Origin: Nitrososphaerota archaeon
GTDB lineage: Archaea > Thermoproteota > Nitrososphaeria > Nitrososphaerales > Nitrosopumilaceae
NCBI GenBank assembly: GCA_028867395.1
Contig: JAGWGO010000107.1
Span: 1 to 5,773 of the forward strand
DNA length: 5,773 nt
Direction of reading: 5' to 3'
Shown: positions 1 through 4,874 of the stretch, one piece after another
Position numbering within the stretch: position 1 is the stretch's first letter
How the letters are laid out: every line of letters starts with the position of its first letter
The notes under the pieces: model-generated
What the model saw: only the letters and a program-made list of their open reading frames with translations
What the model was told of the DNA's origin: nothing
Databases searched by the model: none
Translations under genes and position numbers: made by a program

Positions 1-93
1 CTGTGCCTTGACCTGATACCACTTGTCGTCAACTCTCTTAATCTGGTCAGGCTTTGACGCAATCTCTTTTCCTTTTTGTTCTCTTGCACTCAT
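1..93 (-). CDS. N-terminus of probable SWIM-type transposase (partial)
   Basis: Only the first 31 codons are in the window; the gene runs leftward off the edge. The ATG is at 93-91. The peptide begins MSAREQKGKEIASKPDQ and ends with KWYQVKAQ. Archaeal transposases with an N-terminal SWIM zinc finger commonly start with an 'R-x-x-KG-x-x-IA' helix, then a short strand ending 'VKSQ', ahead of the Cys-x-Cys...Cys-x-His finger. That resemblance is the whole basis for the call; the zinc ligands and DDE residues would lie outside the window. No Shine-Dalgarno sequence precedes the ATG, but a TATA-like stretch lies about 22-24 nt upstream, bracketed by CCACGT boxes. It could instead be a non-transposase SWIM protein. 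The reading frame is fairly sure; the family is tentative. Confidence 0.5.
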   Translation of the reverse strand, partial: MSAREQKGKEIASKPDQIKRVDDKWYQVKAQ

Positions 94-99
94 TTTGTT

Positions 100-127
100 A
101 TCCACGTTGATATAATATATCCACGTG
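100..127 (-). promoter_or_regulatory. TATA box bracketed by two CCACGT motifs, leftward promoter
   Basis: Seen directly: CCACGT at 102-107 (inside ATCCACGT, 100-107), a TATAATATA stretch at 111-119, and CCACGTG at 121-127. The ACGT cores are 19 bp apart with the TATA box between them. The TATA centre is about 22-24 nt from the ATG at 93, slightly short of the usual archaeal distance to a transcription start, so transcription may begin at or just inside the ATG. The bracketing suggests a repressor that would cover the TATA box; that is inference. Confidence 0.45.
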
Positions 128-143
128 TATAATAAGGTATTGG

Positions 144-174
144 TTTTCCACGTGGAATACTTATATACGTGGAT
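144..174 (+). promoter_or_regulatory. TATA box bracketed by CCACGT motifs, rightward promoter
   Basis: Seen directly: a 12-bp perfect palindrome TTCCACGTGGAA at 146-157, a TTATATA box at 161-167, and ACGTGGAT at 167-174. The last is the exact inverse of ATCCACGT at 100-107. The ACGT cores are 17 bp apart. The TATA centre is about 26 nt before the ATG at 190 and there is no Shine-Dalgarno sequence, as expected for a leaderless archaeal mRNA. The motif pair probably forms an operator over the TATA box. The 57-residue AbrB-like product of the downstream gene is a natural candidate for binding it, by inference from position only. Confidence 0.5.
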
Positions 175-189
175 AAATAGAAGTAAGTT

Positions 190-363
190 ATGCCCAAATG
201 GCAAAAGGACGCAAAAGAGTTTGTGGTCAGTGTGACCTATCACGAAACGAGGGGGATTCAATGCTACATACCAAAGCCTCTCATAGAGCATTTGGGCAAG
301 CCTGACGCACTTAGATTCCTCATAAAAGGGTCTAGGGTGGAAGTTGAGGCTCATAATGGTTAG
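190..363 (+). CDS. Small AbrB-like DNA-binding protein (57 aa)
   Basis: This is a 57-residue protein, probably a swapped-hairpin AbrB-type transcription factor acting as a dimer. Residues 21-54 carry the recognisable pattern: RG-x-QCYIPKP (21-30), then LIEHLGKP (31-38), then LRFLIKG and VEVEA. This matches the AbrB order of strand, 'IPKxLxExLG' turn, 'xxFxIxGxxVxV' strands. The ATG at 190 is about 26 nt behind a TATA box and lacks a Shine-Dalgarno sequence, so the transcript is probably leaderless. Its stop (TAG, 361-363) interlocks with the TAA of the converging gene at 360-362, sharing 3 bp within a 4-bp overlap. It diverges from the partial transposase-like gene, with four CCACGT boxes in between. 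Autoregulation through those boxes is plausible but unproven. It might be an orphan antitoxin; no adjacent toxin is recognised. Confidence 0.6.
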   Translation: MPKWQKDAKEFVVSVTYHETRGIQCYIPKPLIEHLGKPDALRFLIKGSRVEVEAHNG

Positions 364-983
364 TGCATCCCTAAGAAAGTTCCAAAGATACTAACACCAT
401 ATTGAGCTAATTCCGCATATTGAAGAACTTGTTGATTAGATATTGCAGAAAGTTTTGGTGTTTGCGACATATGCGCTTTATGTTTAAACTCGCCGTTAAT
501 TTGAATACTTTTTTCAATTTCTTCAAACGAAATATCAGTTAGCACCAATGCTAATGCGATTTTATTGTAAATGTCATCCACTTGCATATTTTCTTTGAAT
601 GTTTGGGTAGCATTTTTAATTAGATTGATCTGCTTTGTAGATTGGGCAAACTGTTGTTTTTGTGCATCTCGTATCTGTTTTGTGGAGCCTTGTAGTTTTT
701 TTTCATTCACTTCTTCTTTTTCTTCTGTTTTAGCACGTTCTTTCATTAACTCTCTTAATGGTTTTGTGGCTTTGGCTAAAGCTCTTATGAAATCTAAAAT
801 TGCATTATACTGATTCATAAGATCATGAAAAATATCTTTTGGTAACGACGCATCGTCATTTTTTGTGGCTGGATGAATAATTCTCAATCTCCAAATATGC
901 TGTTTATTTCTATATGGGGCATCTATGATTATGTCCATTACCAATACATTCTCTGATTTGTACCGTTTAACATTTTTGGTCAT
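360..983 (-). CDS. Hypothetical coiled-coil protein (207 aa)
   Basis: I do not recognise this family. The N-terminal 45 residues look like beta strands (NVLVMDIIIDAP, then IWRLRIIHP). Residues from about 55 to 130 are strongly charged and helical, rich in K, E and Q, as in a coiled coil. The region from about 135 to 170 is a second helical part, and the last 20 residues (QYAELAQYGVSIFGTFLGM) form a hydrophobic tail that might touch a membrane. The start at 983 is supported by an AAGGTGA Shine-Dalgarno sequence (994-988) and by the ATGA overlap (983-980) with the AbrB-like gene upstream, so the two are probably co-translated. The composition is visibly richer in A and T than the cobalamin genes, which suggests separate ancestry. 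An AbrB-like gene followed by an unknown partner resembles an antitoxin-toxin layout, but no nuclease or toxin motif is visible. Confidence 0.7.
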   Translation of the reverse strand: MTKNVKRYKSENVLVMDIIIDAPYRNKQHIWRLRIIHPATKNDDASLPKDIFHDLMNQYNAILDFIRALAKATKPLRELMKERAKTEEKEEVNEKKLQGSTKQIRDAQKQQFAQSTKQINLIKNATQTFKENMQVDDIYNKIALALVLTDISFEEIEKSIQINGEFKHKAHMSQTPKLSAISNQQVLQYAELAQYGVSIFGTFLGMH

Positions 984-1177
984 GGTTTCACCTTTTCAAA
1001 AATCAGACGTTTCTTTTTGTCATAACTTACTTGAAATTTAGTACCTGATTCTATTCCAAGTTCTTTTCTAATTGCATATGGAATAATGACAGCCAATGGA
1101 CCATCTTTTCTTACTTTCCAAGACTTGACTATATCAGTAAAACGGGGCAATTTAGCTAATCCCCCTTTCAAGAACAT
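980..1177 (-). CDS. SpoVT/AbrB-like regulator (65 aa)
   Basis: This probable small DNA-binding protein has an AbrB-type fold in its C-terminal half. Residues 21-62 show the standard order: VRKDGPLAVIIPYAIRKELG (22-41), with the strand 'LAVIIP' followed by the 'IRKELGI' helix, then 'SGTKFQVSYD' and 'RLIFEK'. The ATG at 1177-1175 is chosen; an upstream in-frame ATG at 1222 would run through the divergent promoter and add residues unlike the family. No Shine-Dalgarno sequence precedes 1177. The self-complementary TATA box at 1192-1197 lies only about 17 nt upstream, so a leaderless start at the TTG of codon 3 (1171) is also possible. The stop overlaps the ATG of the coiled-coil gene as ATGA (983-980), so this is the first gene of a two-gene unit. 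It may regulate its own divergent promoter. Confidence 0.65.
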   Translation of the reverse strand: MFLKGGLAKLPRFTDIVKSWKVRKDGPLAVIIPYAIRKELGIESGTKFQVSYDKKKRLIFEKVKP

Positions 1178-1188
1178 GGTTACTTTTG

Positions 1189-1198
1189 TTTTTATAAG
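1189..1198 (+). promoter_or_regulatory. TATA box of the small membrane protein gene
   Basis: TTTTTATAAG is a good match to the archaeal TATA box. Its centre is about 30 nt before the ATG at 1225, which fits a leaderless transcript. The core TTATAA (1192-1197) is self-complementary, so TBP could in principle also direct transcription leftward to the AbrB-like gene, although the distance to the ATG at 1177 is then too short for that start. Confidence 0.5.
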
Positions 1199-1212
1199 CA
1201 AGTGTGCGCATA

Positions 1213-1226
1213 ATAGTTGCAACTAT
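1213..1226. promoter_or_regulatory. 14-bp perfect palindrome over the start site, candidate operator
   Basis: ATAGTTGCAACTAT reads the same on both strands. It lies between the TATA box and the ATG at 1225-1227 and covers the predicted transcription start, a position where a bound dimer would block RNA polymerase. It is also upstream of the divergent AbrB-like gene. Role as an operator is inference from symmetry and position. Confidence 0.4.
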
Positions 1227-1410
1227 GCTAGACTCGTTCCCCGTAATCGGAAAAATTGGAGGATCTCTAGTAACATTGCTTGGCATAGCAGTTGTCATTC
1301 TGACAGTTCCTACACTAATGACACCATTATCTAATGGTGCAGGATTTGTCGGAGGATTAATTGCCGTTGGCGTTGGAGCCACCCTCCTCAAGTTTTCGAC
1401 TGATGAATGA
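1225..1410 (+). CDS. Small two-helix membrane protein (61 aa)
   Basis: The product is 61 residues with two hydrophobic segments, at about 12-33 (GGSLVTLLGIAVVILTVP) and 39-56 (AGFVGGLIAVGVGATLL), joined by a short polar loop (TPLSNG) and ending in a charged tail (KFSTDE). This predicts a helical hairpin in the membrane with little outside it. No family is recognised. Small hairpins like this occur in archaeal viruses and plasmids and as accessory subunits. The ATG at 1225 is preferred over an in-frame GTG at 1204, because the TATA box at 1189-1198 is only about 10 nt from 1204 but about 30 nt from 1225, and no Shine-Dalgarno sequence is present. Its 3' end overlaps the converging 49-residue ORF by 54 bp. 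Function unknown. Confidence 0.6.
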   Translation: MLDSFPVIGKIGGSLVTLLGIAVVILTVPTLMTPLSNGAGFVGGLIAVGVGATLLKFSTDE

Positions 1411-1506
1411 TTTGCGGTATTTTCTTCTACAAACCGCATAGCCTAGCAGAAAGCATCCTGCCATATCGAGATAGTTTACAAAATCATAAACAGTCGGAAA
1501 GATCAT
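1357..1506 (-). CDS. Small ORF with perfect Shine-Dalgarno (49 aa)
   Basis: This 49-codon ORF begins MIFPTVYDFVNYLDMAG, has a hydrophobic stretch at about residues 13-26 (LDMAGCFLLGYAVC), then a basic run (RRKYRK, 27-32) and a polar tail (EEGGSNANGN). It could be a single-pass or peripheral membrane peptide. Translation is supported by AAAGGAGGT at 1520-1512, five bases from the ATG at 1506, the best ribosome site in the window. An in-frame ATG at 1533 would give nine more residues and would make the CCACGTGG box coding; the ribosome site favours 1506. The last 54 bp are antisense to the membrane protein gene. No family is recognised, and small size means chance cannot be excluded. Confidence 0.45.
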   Translation of the reverse strand: MIFPTVYDFVNYLDMAGCFLLGYAVCRRKYRKSFISRKLEEGGSNANGN

Positions 1507-1511
1507 AAAAT

Positions 1512-1520
1512 ACCTCCTTT
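1512..1520 (-). promoter_or_regulatory. Ribosome binding site for the 49-aa ORF
   Basis: AAAGGAGGT on the minus strand is a full match to the Shine-Dalgarno consensus, with a 5-nt spacer to the ATG at 1506. It decides the start of that ORF and is the main reason to believe it is translated, since the other promoter-proximal genes nearby have no such site. Confidence 0.5.
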
Positions 1521-1530
1521 TCCACGTGGA
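1518..1530. repeat. Second copy of the TTTTCCACGTGGA box
   Basis: The 13 bases TTTTCCACGTGGA are identical, in the same orientation, to 144-156. The inner 10 bases (1521-1530) are a perfect palindrome. The copy lies just upstream of the ribosome site of the 49-residue ORF. It may be a further operator of the same regulator, or one of a pair of boundary repeats around the block of small genes. Confidence 0.5.
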
Positions 1531-1623
1531 CATAACCCCCTACACGCACCACGACCCCCAGCCCACGCAGGCGCAACAGAACCAAAAAAACGATTATTAC
1601 GAGAAGCAAGATAGAGTGACCAA
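1531..1623. other. Intergenic strip with strong base skew
   Basis: No gene is seen here. From 1534 to 1593 the + strand contains one T in 60 bases and several C runs (CCCCC at 1536-1540 and 1555-1559). A weak TATA-like GATTATTA (1592-1599) follows, centred about 28 nt before the ATG at 1624. No Shine-Dalgarno sequence is present ahead of 1624, so a leaderless start for the flavoprotein gene is likely. Confidence 0.4.
1592..1599 (+). promoter_or_regulatory. Weak TATA-like box for the flavoprotein-cbiA unit
   Basis: GATTATTA, preceded by an A-rich run (ACCAAAAAAACG), is about 28 nt before the ATG at 1624. Spacing is right for a leaderless archaeal promoter; the match to the TATA consensus is only fair. 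Confidence 0.35.
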
Positions 1624-2853
1624 ATGACCAAGAATTATGATTATGATGTTATAATAGTTGGAGGAGGGCCTGCTGGCCTCTCTGCTGGGTACAGCGCTGC
1701 AAAAATGGGAGCCCGCGTAGCAGTACTTGAAAGGGACGAGGCAATAGGCCAGAGTGTAAGGACAAGCGGTGTAACGTGGATTAAGGAGGCAAGGGCATTT
1801 GGGATTCCTGAAGAATATTACAATCCGATAAAAAATTATGCGTTTTATTCGCCAAACAATGCAATACTGAAAAAAAGCAAGGAGCATCAAGTCGCAGTGC
1901 TTGATGTTAGAAAGACCTACCAGTTTCTTGCTTATCAGGCAGCAGATGCAGGGTCTGAGATTTTTTTGAGGACAAATGTTACTGATGTCATAACAGAGAA
2001 CGAAAAGCTAGTCGGAGTCAAGGCAACATCTCTAAAAGAGGATATGATATTTCGCTCTAAAGTTGTAATTGATGCAAGTGGGTTTTACTCTGTTGTTGGA
2101 AAAGCAACAGGACTAGTATCGCAATGGAAAAGATTTGGGGCAGGAGCAGAGTACGAGGCCTATGTGGAAAAGGTAGACCCTGAGACGTGGTACCTGATGG
2201 TGGGACAGAACTATTCACCTGCTGGATATGCATGGATATTTCCACTAGGAAAGAACAAGGTAAGAATTGGTGTCGGTGTTGGAAAACCCGAGTCTCAGGC
2301 AGATGCCACGCAACGCCTAATTGAAATGATTGAAAAAAGACCAAAGCCACTAGAGGAGCTTGGAAGAATAGTTCCAGTAGAGTTTCACTATGGACTGATT
2401 CCAAACGAGGGACTGAGACCATCTACTGTAGAGGACAACCTCATACTAGTAGGAGACTCGGCAGGCCAGGCAAATCCGCTTGTTCTTGAAGGGATACGTT
2501 ATGCAATAGAGTATGGCAGAAAAGCAGGCGAGGTGGCAACAAGTGCAGTCAAGTCAGGCGACACTTCAAAGAGGTCACTCAAGCCATACGAAGATTCCAT
2601 GAGAAAGGCGATCGGGTCAAAGATTGCATCAGCAATCAAGGTGCAGTACAGGTGGCTTGGCCTAACCGACGAGGAGTGGGACAGAGAGATAGGCATAATC
2701 GACGATCTCTCGGCGGAAGAGTTTCTCGATTTTGTAAAAGCAGAGTTTGGGCTCGGCAACATGATAAAGCTTGCAACAAGCCATCCAAAACTTGCCATGC
2801 GACAACTCTTTGGGTTGATAAAAGAAAGCGTTGGAAATCCGCAAGAAACTTGA
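1624..2853 (+). CDS. Geranylgeranyl-reductase-family FAD oxidoreductase
   Basis: This 409-residue flavoprotein has the usual size and layout of the geranylgeranyl reductase family, whose archaeal members saturate the isoprenoid chains of lipids or quinones. The N-terminal dinucleotide-binding motif GGGPAG is at 13-18 with the acidic residue E36 ending the next strand. The family's substrate-domain signature YAWIFP is at 202-207, and the second FAD motif (DNLILVGDSAG) has G277-D278. The protein contains no cysteine at all; the segment where lipid-reducing archaeal members carry a conserved Cys reads VRTSG (45-49). It is followed after 14 bp by cbiA, so it is probably transcribed with it. That makes a role in corrinoid reduction worth considering, but lipid or menaquinone saturation remains the default. 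The ATG at 1624 has no Shine-Dalgarno sequence and a TATA-like box at 1592-1599. Confidence 0.85.
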   Translation: MTKNYDYDVIIVGGGPAGLSAGYSAAKMGARVAVLERDEAIGQSVRTSGVTWIKEARAFGIPEEYYNPIKNYAFYSPNNAILKKSKEHQVAVLDVRKTYQFLAYQAADAGSEIFLRTNVTDVITENEKLVGVKATSLKEDMIFRSKVVIDASGFYSVVGKATGLVSQWKRFGAGAEYEAYVEKVDPETWYLMVGQNYSPAGYAWIFPLGKNKVRIGVGVGKPESQADATQRLIEMIEKRPKPLEELGRIVPVEFHYGLIPNEGLRPSTVEDNLILVGDSAGQANPLVLEGIRYAIEYGRKAGEVATSAVKSGDTSKRSLKPYEDSMRKAIGSKIASAIKVQYRWLGLTDEEWDREIGIIDDLSAEEFLDFVKAEFGLGNMIKLATSHPKLAMRQLFGLIKESVGNPQET

Positions 2854-2867
2854 ATACTGCCAAAATC

Positions 2868-4247
2868 ATGACCCAAGCTGGGAAATATTTGAAGATTCCA
2901 AGAATGGTGCTTGCCGGAACAAGCAGCGGCGTGGGCAAGACATCAATTATTGCAGCAATAATTCATGGCATAAAAAAACGGGGGTACTCTGTACAGCCTT
3001 TCAAAGTAGGGCCTGACTTTATAGACCCTACATATCTTTCTGCAGTATCAGGTATATCTGCCCGTAACCTTGATGCGTGGCTAATGGGACAGCGTGGTGT
3101 ACTCAAAGACTTTGTGCAAAACTCGCAACAAGACATCTCTGTGATAGAAGGAGTAATGGGGTACTATGATGGGTTTGCAGGAGACACCAACTTTGCAAGT
3201 ACGTATCATGTATCAAAAATTGTAAAATCTCCTGTAATACTTGTGCTTGACGCAAGCAAGGCTGCAAGGTCAATTGCTGCAACTGCCCTTGGGTTTGTCA
3301 AGTTCCAGAAAAACTCTAGAATTTGTGGTTTGATACTGAACAAGATTGGAAGCAAGAGACACGAGGACCTCTGCAGGCAAGCTCTCTCAAAACTAGACAT
3401 TCCAATTGTTGGTGCAATCCCAAGAGATCTTACCCAGAGTCTAGAGTCAAGACACCTTGGACTGATTCCTGTAAATGAGTTAAAATCACTTGAGCAAAAG
3501 ATTCGGTCCATTGCAAAATCCTATTCTGATTATATTGACATTGAAAAGATAATAGAGATCTCAAACAAGACGCCAAGATTACCTGTGATGAATACTGCAT
3601 CTTCTAACAAGAGACCAAGGACAAGGATTGCAGTTGCACTTGACGAGTCGTTTAATTTCTACTACAAGGAAAACCTAGACTCGCTTCGAAGGGAAGGGGC
3701 ATCGCTTGAATTTTTCAGCCCAATCCACGACAAAAAGATTCCCTTGTGTGATGGAGTCTACATCGGCGGGGGATTTCCAGAAGTAAAGGGGGAGTCACTT
3801 GAGAAAAACAACTCTATGAAAAAGCAGATAAAGAAAAAGGCAGAGGAGGGCGCACCAATTTATGCAGAGTGTGGGGGGCTGATGTACCTCACACGGTCAA
3901 TTAGATACGGAAAGAAGAGATTTGACATGATAGGGCTCTATGACGCAGATACTGTAATGCAGAAAAAACTAAAGTTAAACTATACCAAGGCCGCTACAAC
4001 AGGGGCATGTGCTGTATCAAGAAGCAACGCATCGCTTCATGGACACGAGTTTCATTTCTCTGAACTTGAATCAATATCAAAGGATTCAAGATTTGCATAC
4101 AAGATGGAAATAGGCATAGGAATTGACAGGAAAAGGGACGGCATGATACAATACAACACACTTGCGTCATACATGCACATGCACTTTGCCCAGCCAAACA
4201 TTGCAAAGACATTTGTTGAAAACTGTATCAAGATATCAAGAAGCTAG
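2868..4247 (+). CDS. cbiA: Cobyrinate a,c-diamide synthase
   Basis: CbiA uses ATP and glutamine to amidate the a and c side chains of cobyrinate. The 459 residues match the family's usual length. The N-terminal ATPase domain has the P-loop GTSSGVGKT (17-25), the KVGPDFIDPTY block (46-56), and IEGVMGYYDG (93-102). The C-terminal glutaminase-like domain has YIGGGFPE (298-305), the nucleophile C335 in YAECGGLMYL, GHEFHFSE (392-399), and the ASYMHMHF block (433-440) with the likely catalytic His. The start at 2868 is chosen because it leaves only ten residues before the first strand and lies 14 bp after the previous stop. There is no clear Shine-Dalgarno sequence; ATG 2904 and a TTG at 2850 overlapping that stop are alternatives. 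It converges on cbiC with a 12-bp overlap. Confidence 0.95.
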   Translation: MTQAGKYLKIPRMVLAGTSSGVGKTSIIAAIIHGIKKRGYSVQPFKVGPDFIDPTYLSAVSGISARNLDAWLMGQRGVLKDFVQNSQQDISVIEGVMGYYDGFAGDTNFASTYHVSKIVKSPVILVLDASKAARSIAATALGFVKFQKNSRICGLILNKIGSKRHEDLCRQALSKLDIPIVGAIPRDLTQSLESRHLGLIPVNELKSLEQKIRSIAKSYSDYIDIEKIIEISNKTPRLPVMNTASSNKRPRTRIAVALDESFNFYYKENLDSLRREGASLEFFSPIHDKKIPLCDGVYIGGGFPEVKGESLEKNNSMKKQIKKKAEEGAPIYAECGGLMYLTRSIRYGKKRFDMIGLYDADTVMQKKLKLNYTKAATTGACAVSRSNASLHGHEFHFSELESISKDSRFAYKMEIGIGIDRKRDGMIQYNTLASYMHMHFAQPNIAKTFVENCIKISRS

Positions 4248-4874
4248 TCTTTGTTTTAAAATTATGTAAAGCGCGTTTAAAATTGCAGACGCGCAAGGGC
4301 TTCCTCCCTTGCGACCAACATTTGTAATAAAAGGAATTTCCGTTGCAGCAAGCTCCTCCTTTGATTCTGCGGCACAGACAAAACCGACAGGTATGCCAAT
4401 TACAAGGGCAGGCTTGGCTACACCTTCCTTTATCATCTGAATTACCTCCTGGAGTGCAGTTGGAGCGTTTCCTATTGCCACAATCCCGCCTTCGATCTCT
4501 TTTGCACCAAGCCGCATAGCAGTCTGGGCGCGAGTCTTGTTCAATTTCTTTGCCTCCTCTACTACATTTGGGTCAGATATGCTGCAGAGAGCCTTGTTTC
4601 CAAACTTGGCCAGATTGTCTTTGTTTAAAAGGCCAACGACGCCGTTGACATCAACCACTATGTTGCAGCCTTCCTTGAGTGCGTTGGTACCGCTCTCAAT
4701 TGCTTGATTGTGAAAAATTATCTTGTTTGATCTTGCAAACTCAAAGTCTGCTGTAGAATGTATTACGCGTTTTACTATGGTCCACTCGTCTTGGCTGTAA
4801 GGATGCGTGCCAATCTCGCTCTCTATTATCTCCATGCTCTTATCCTCAATCGACTGTCCCTTTTGTGTGATCAT
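4236..4874 (-). CDS. cbiC: Cobalt-precorrin-8 methylmutase
   Basis: CbiC moves the C-11 methyl to C-12, turning cobalt-precorrin-8 into cobyrinate, the substrate of CbiA. The 212 residues match the family length. The catalytic His is H39 in RVIHSTAD (36-43). Other family blocks are TRAQTAMR (114-121), GNAPTAL (135-141), PVGFVCAAESKE (162-173, with Cys where Gly is common) and GRKGGS (187-192). The ATG at 4874 overlaps the stop of cbiX as ATGA (4874-4871) and has a strong GGAGGT (4886-4881) six bases upstream, so the start is well supported. It is the last visible gene of the leftward cobalamin unit, and its 3' end overlaps cbiA by 12 bp tail to tail, leaving no room for a separate terminator. 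Confidence 0.95.
   Translation of the reverse strand: MITQKGQSIEDKSMEIIESEIGTHPYSQDEWTIVKRVIHSTADFEFARSNKIIFHNQAIESGTNALKEGCNIVVDVNGVVGLLNKDNLAKFGNKALCSISDPNVVEEAKKLNKTRAQTAMRLGAKEIEGGIVAIGNAPTALQEVIQMIKEGVAKPALVIGIPVGFVCAAESKEELAATEIPFITNVGRKGGSPCASAILNALYIILKQRLAS

Noticed and set aside
100..174. CCACGT repeats as a CRISPR array
   Set aside because: The repeats are 6-12 bp, alternate in orientation and have no spacer-sized regular intervals; they fit promoter operators.
1178..1222. Upstream ATG at 1222 for the 65-aa AbrB-like gene
   Set aside because: The extra 15 residues run through the TATA box and palindrome of the divergent gene and have no family resemblance.
1204..1224. GTG start for the small membrane protein
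   Set aside because: It lies about 10 nt from the TATA box centre and would precede the transcription start; no Shine-Dalgarno sequence supports it.
1531..1585. G-quadruplex on the minus strand
   Set aside because: Only three runs of three or more G are present; a fourth is only GG, so a stable three-tier structure is not supported.
1507..1623. Cobalamin riboswitch or tRNA gene before the cobalamin unit
   Set aside because: No B12-box-like core or cloverleaf arms could be found, and the start at 1624 looks leaderless, leaving no transcribed leader.
2057..2422. Minus-strand 121-codon frame
   Set aside because: It is antisense to the conserved FAD protein, has no ribosome site, and has a composition typical of a shadow frame. 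The same applies to frames at 571-813, 1086-1334, 1152-1439, 1597-1890, 2499-2938, 3206-3511, 3994-4212, 4758-4997 and 5241-5504.
2652..2867. 72-codon extension of cbiA upstream of 2868
   Set aside because: It lies inside the flavoprotein gene in another frame, is rich in Arg, Trp and Cys, and does not resemble CbiA, whose family begins just before the P-loop.
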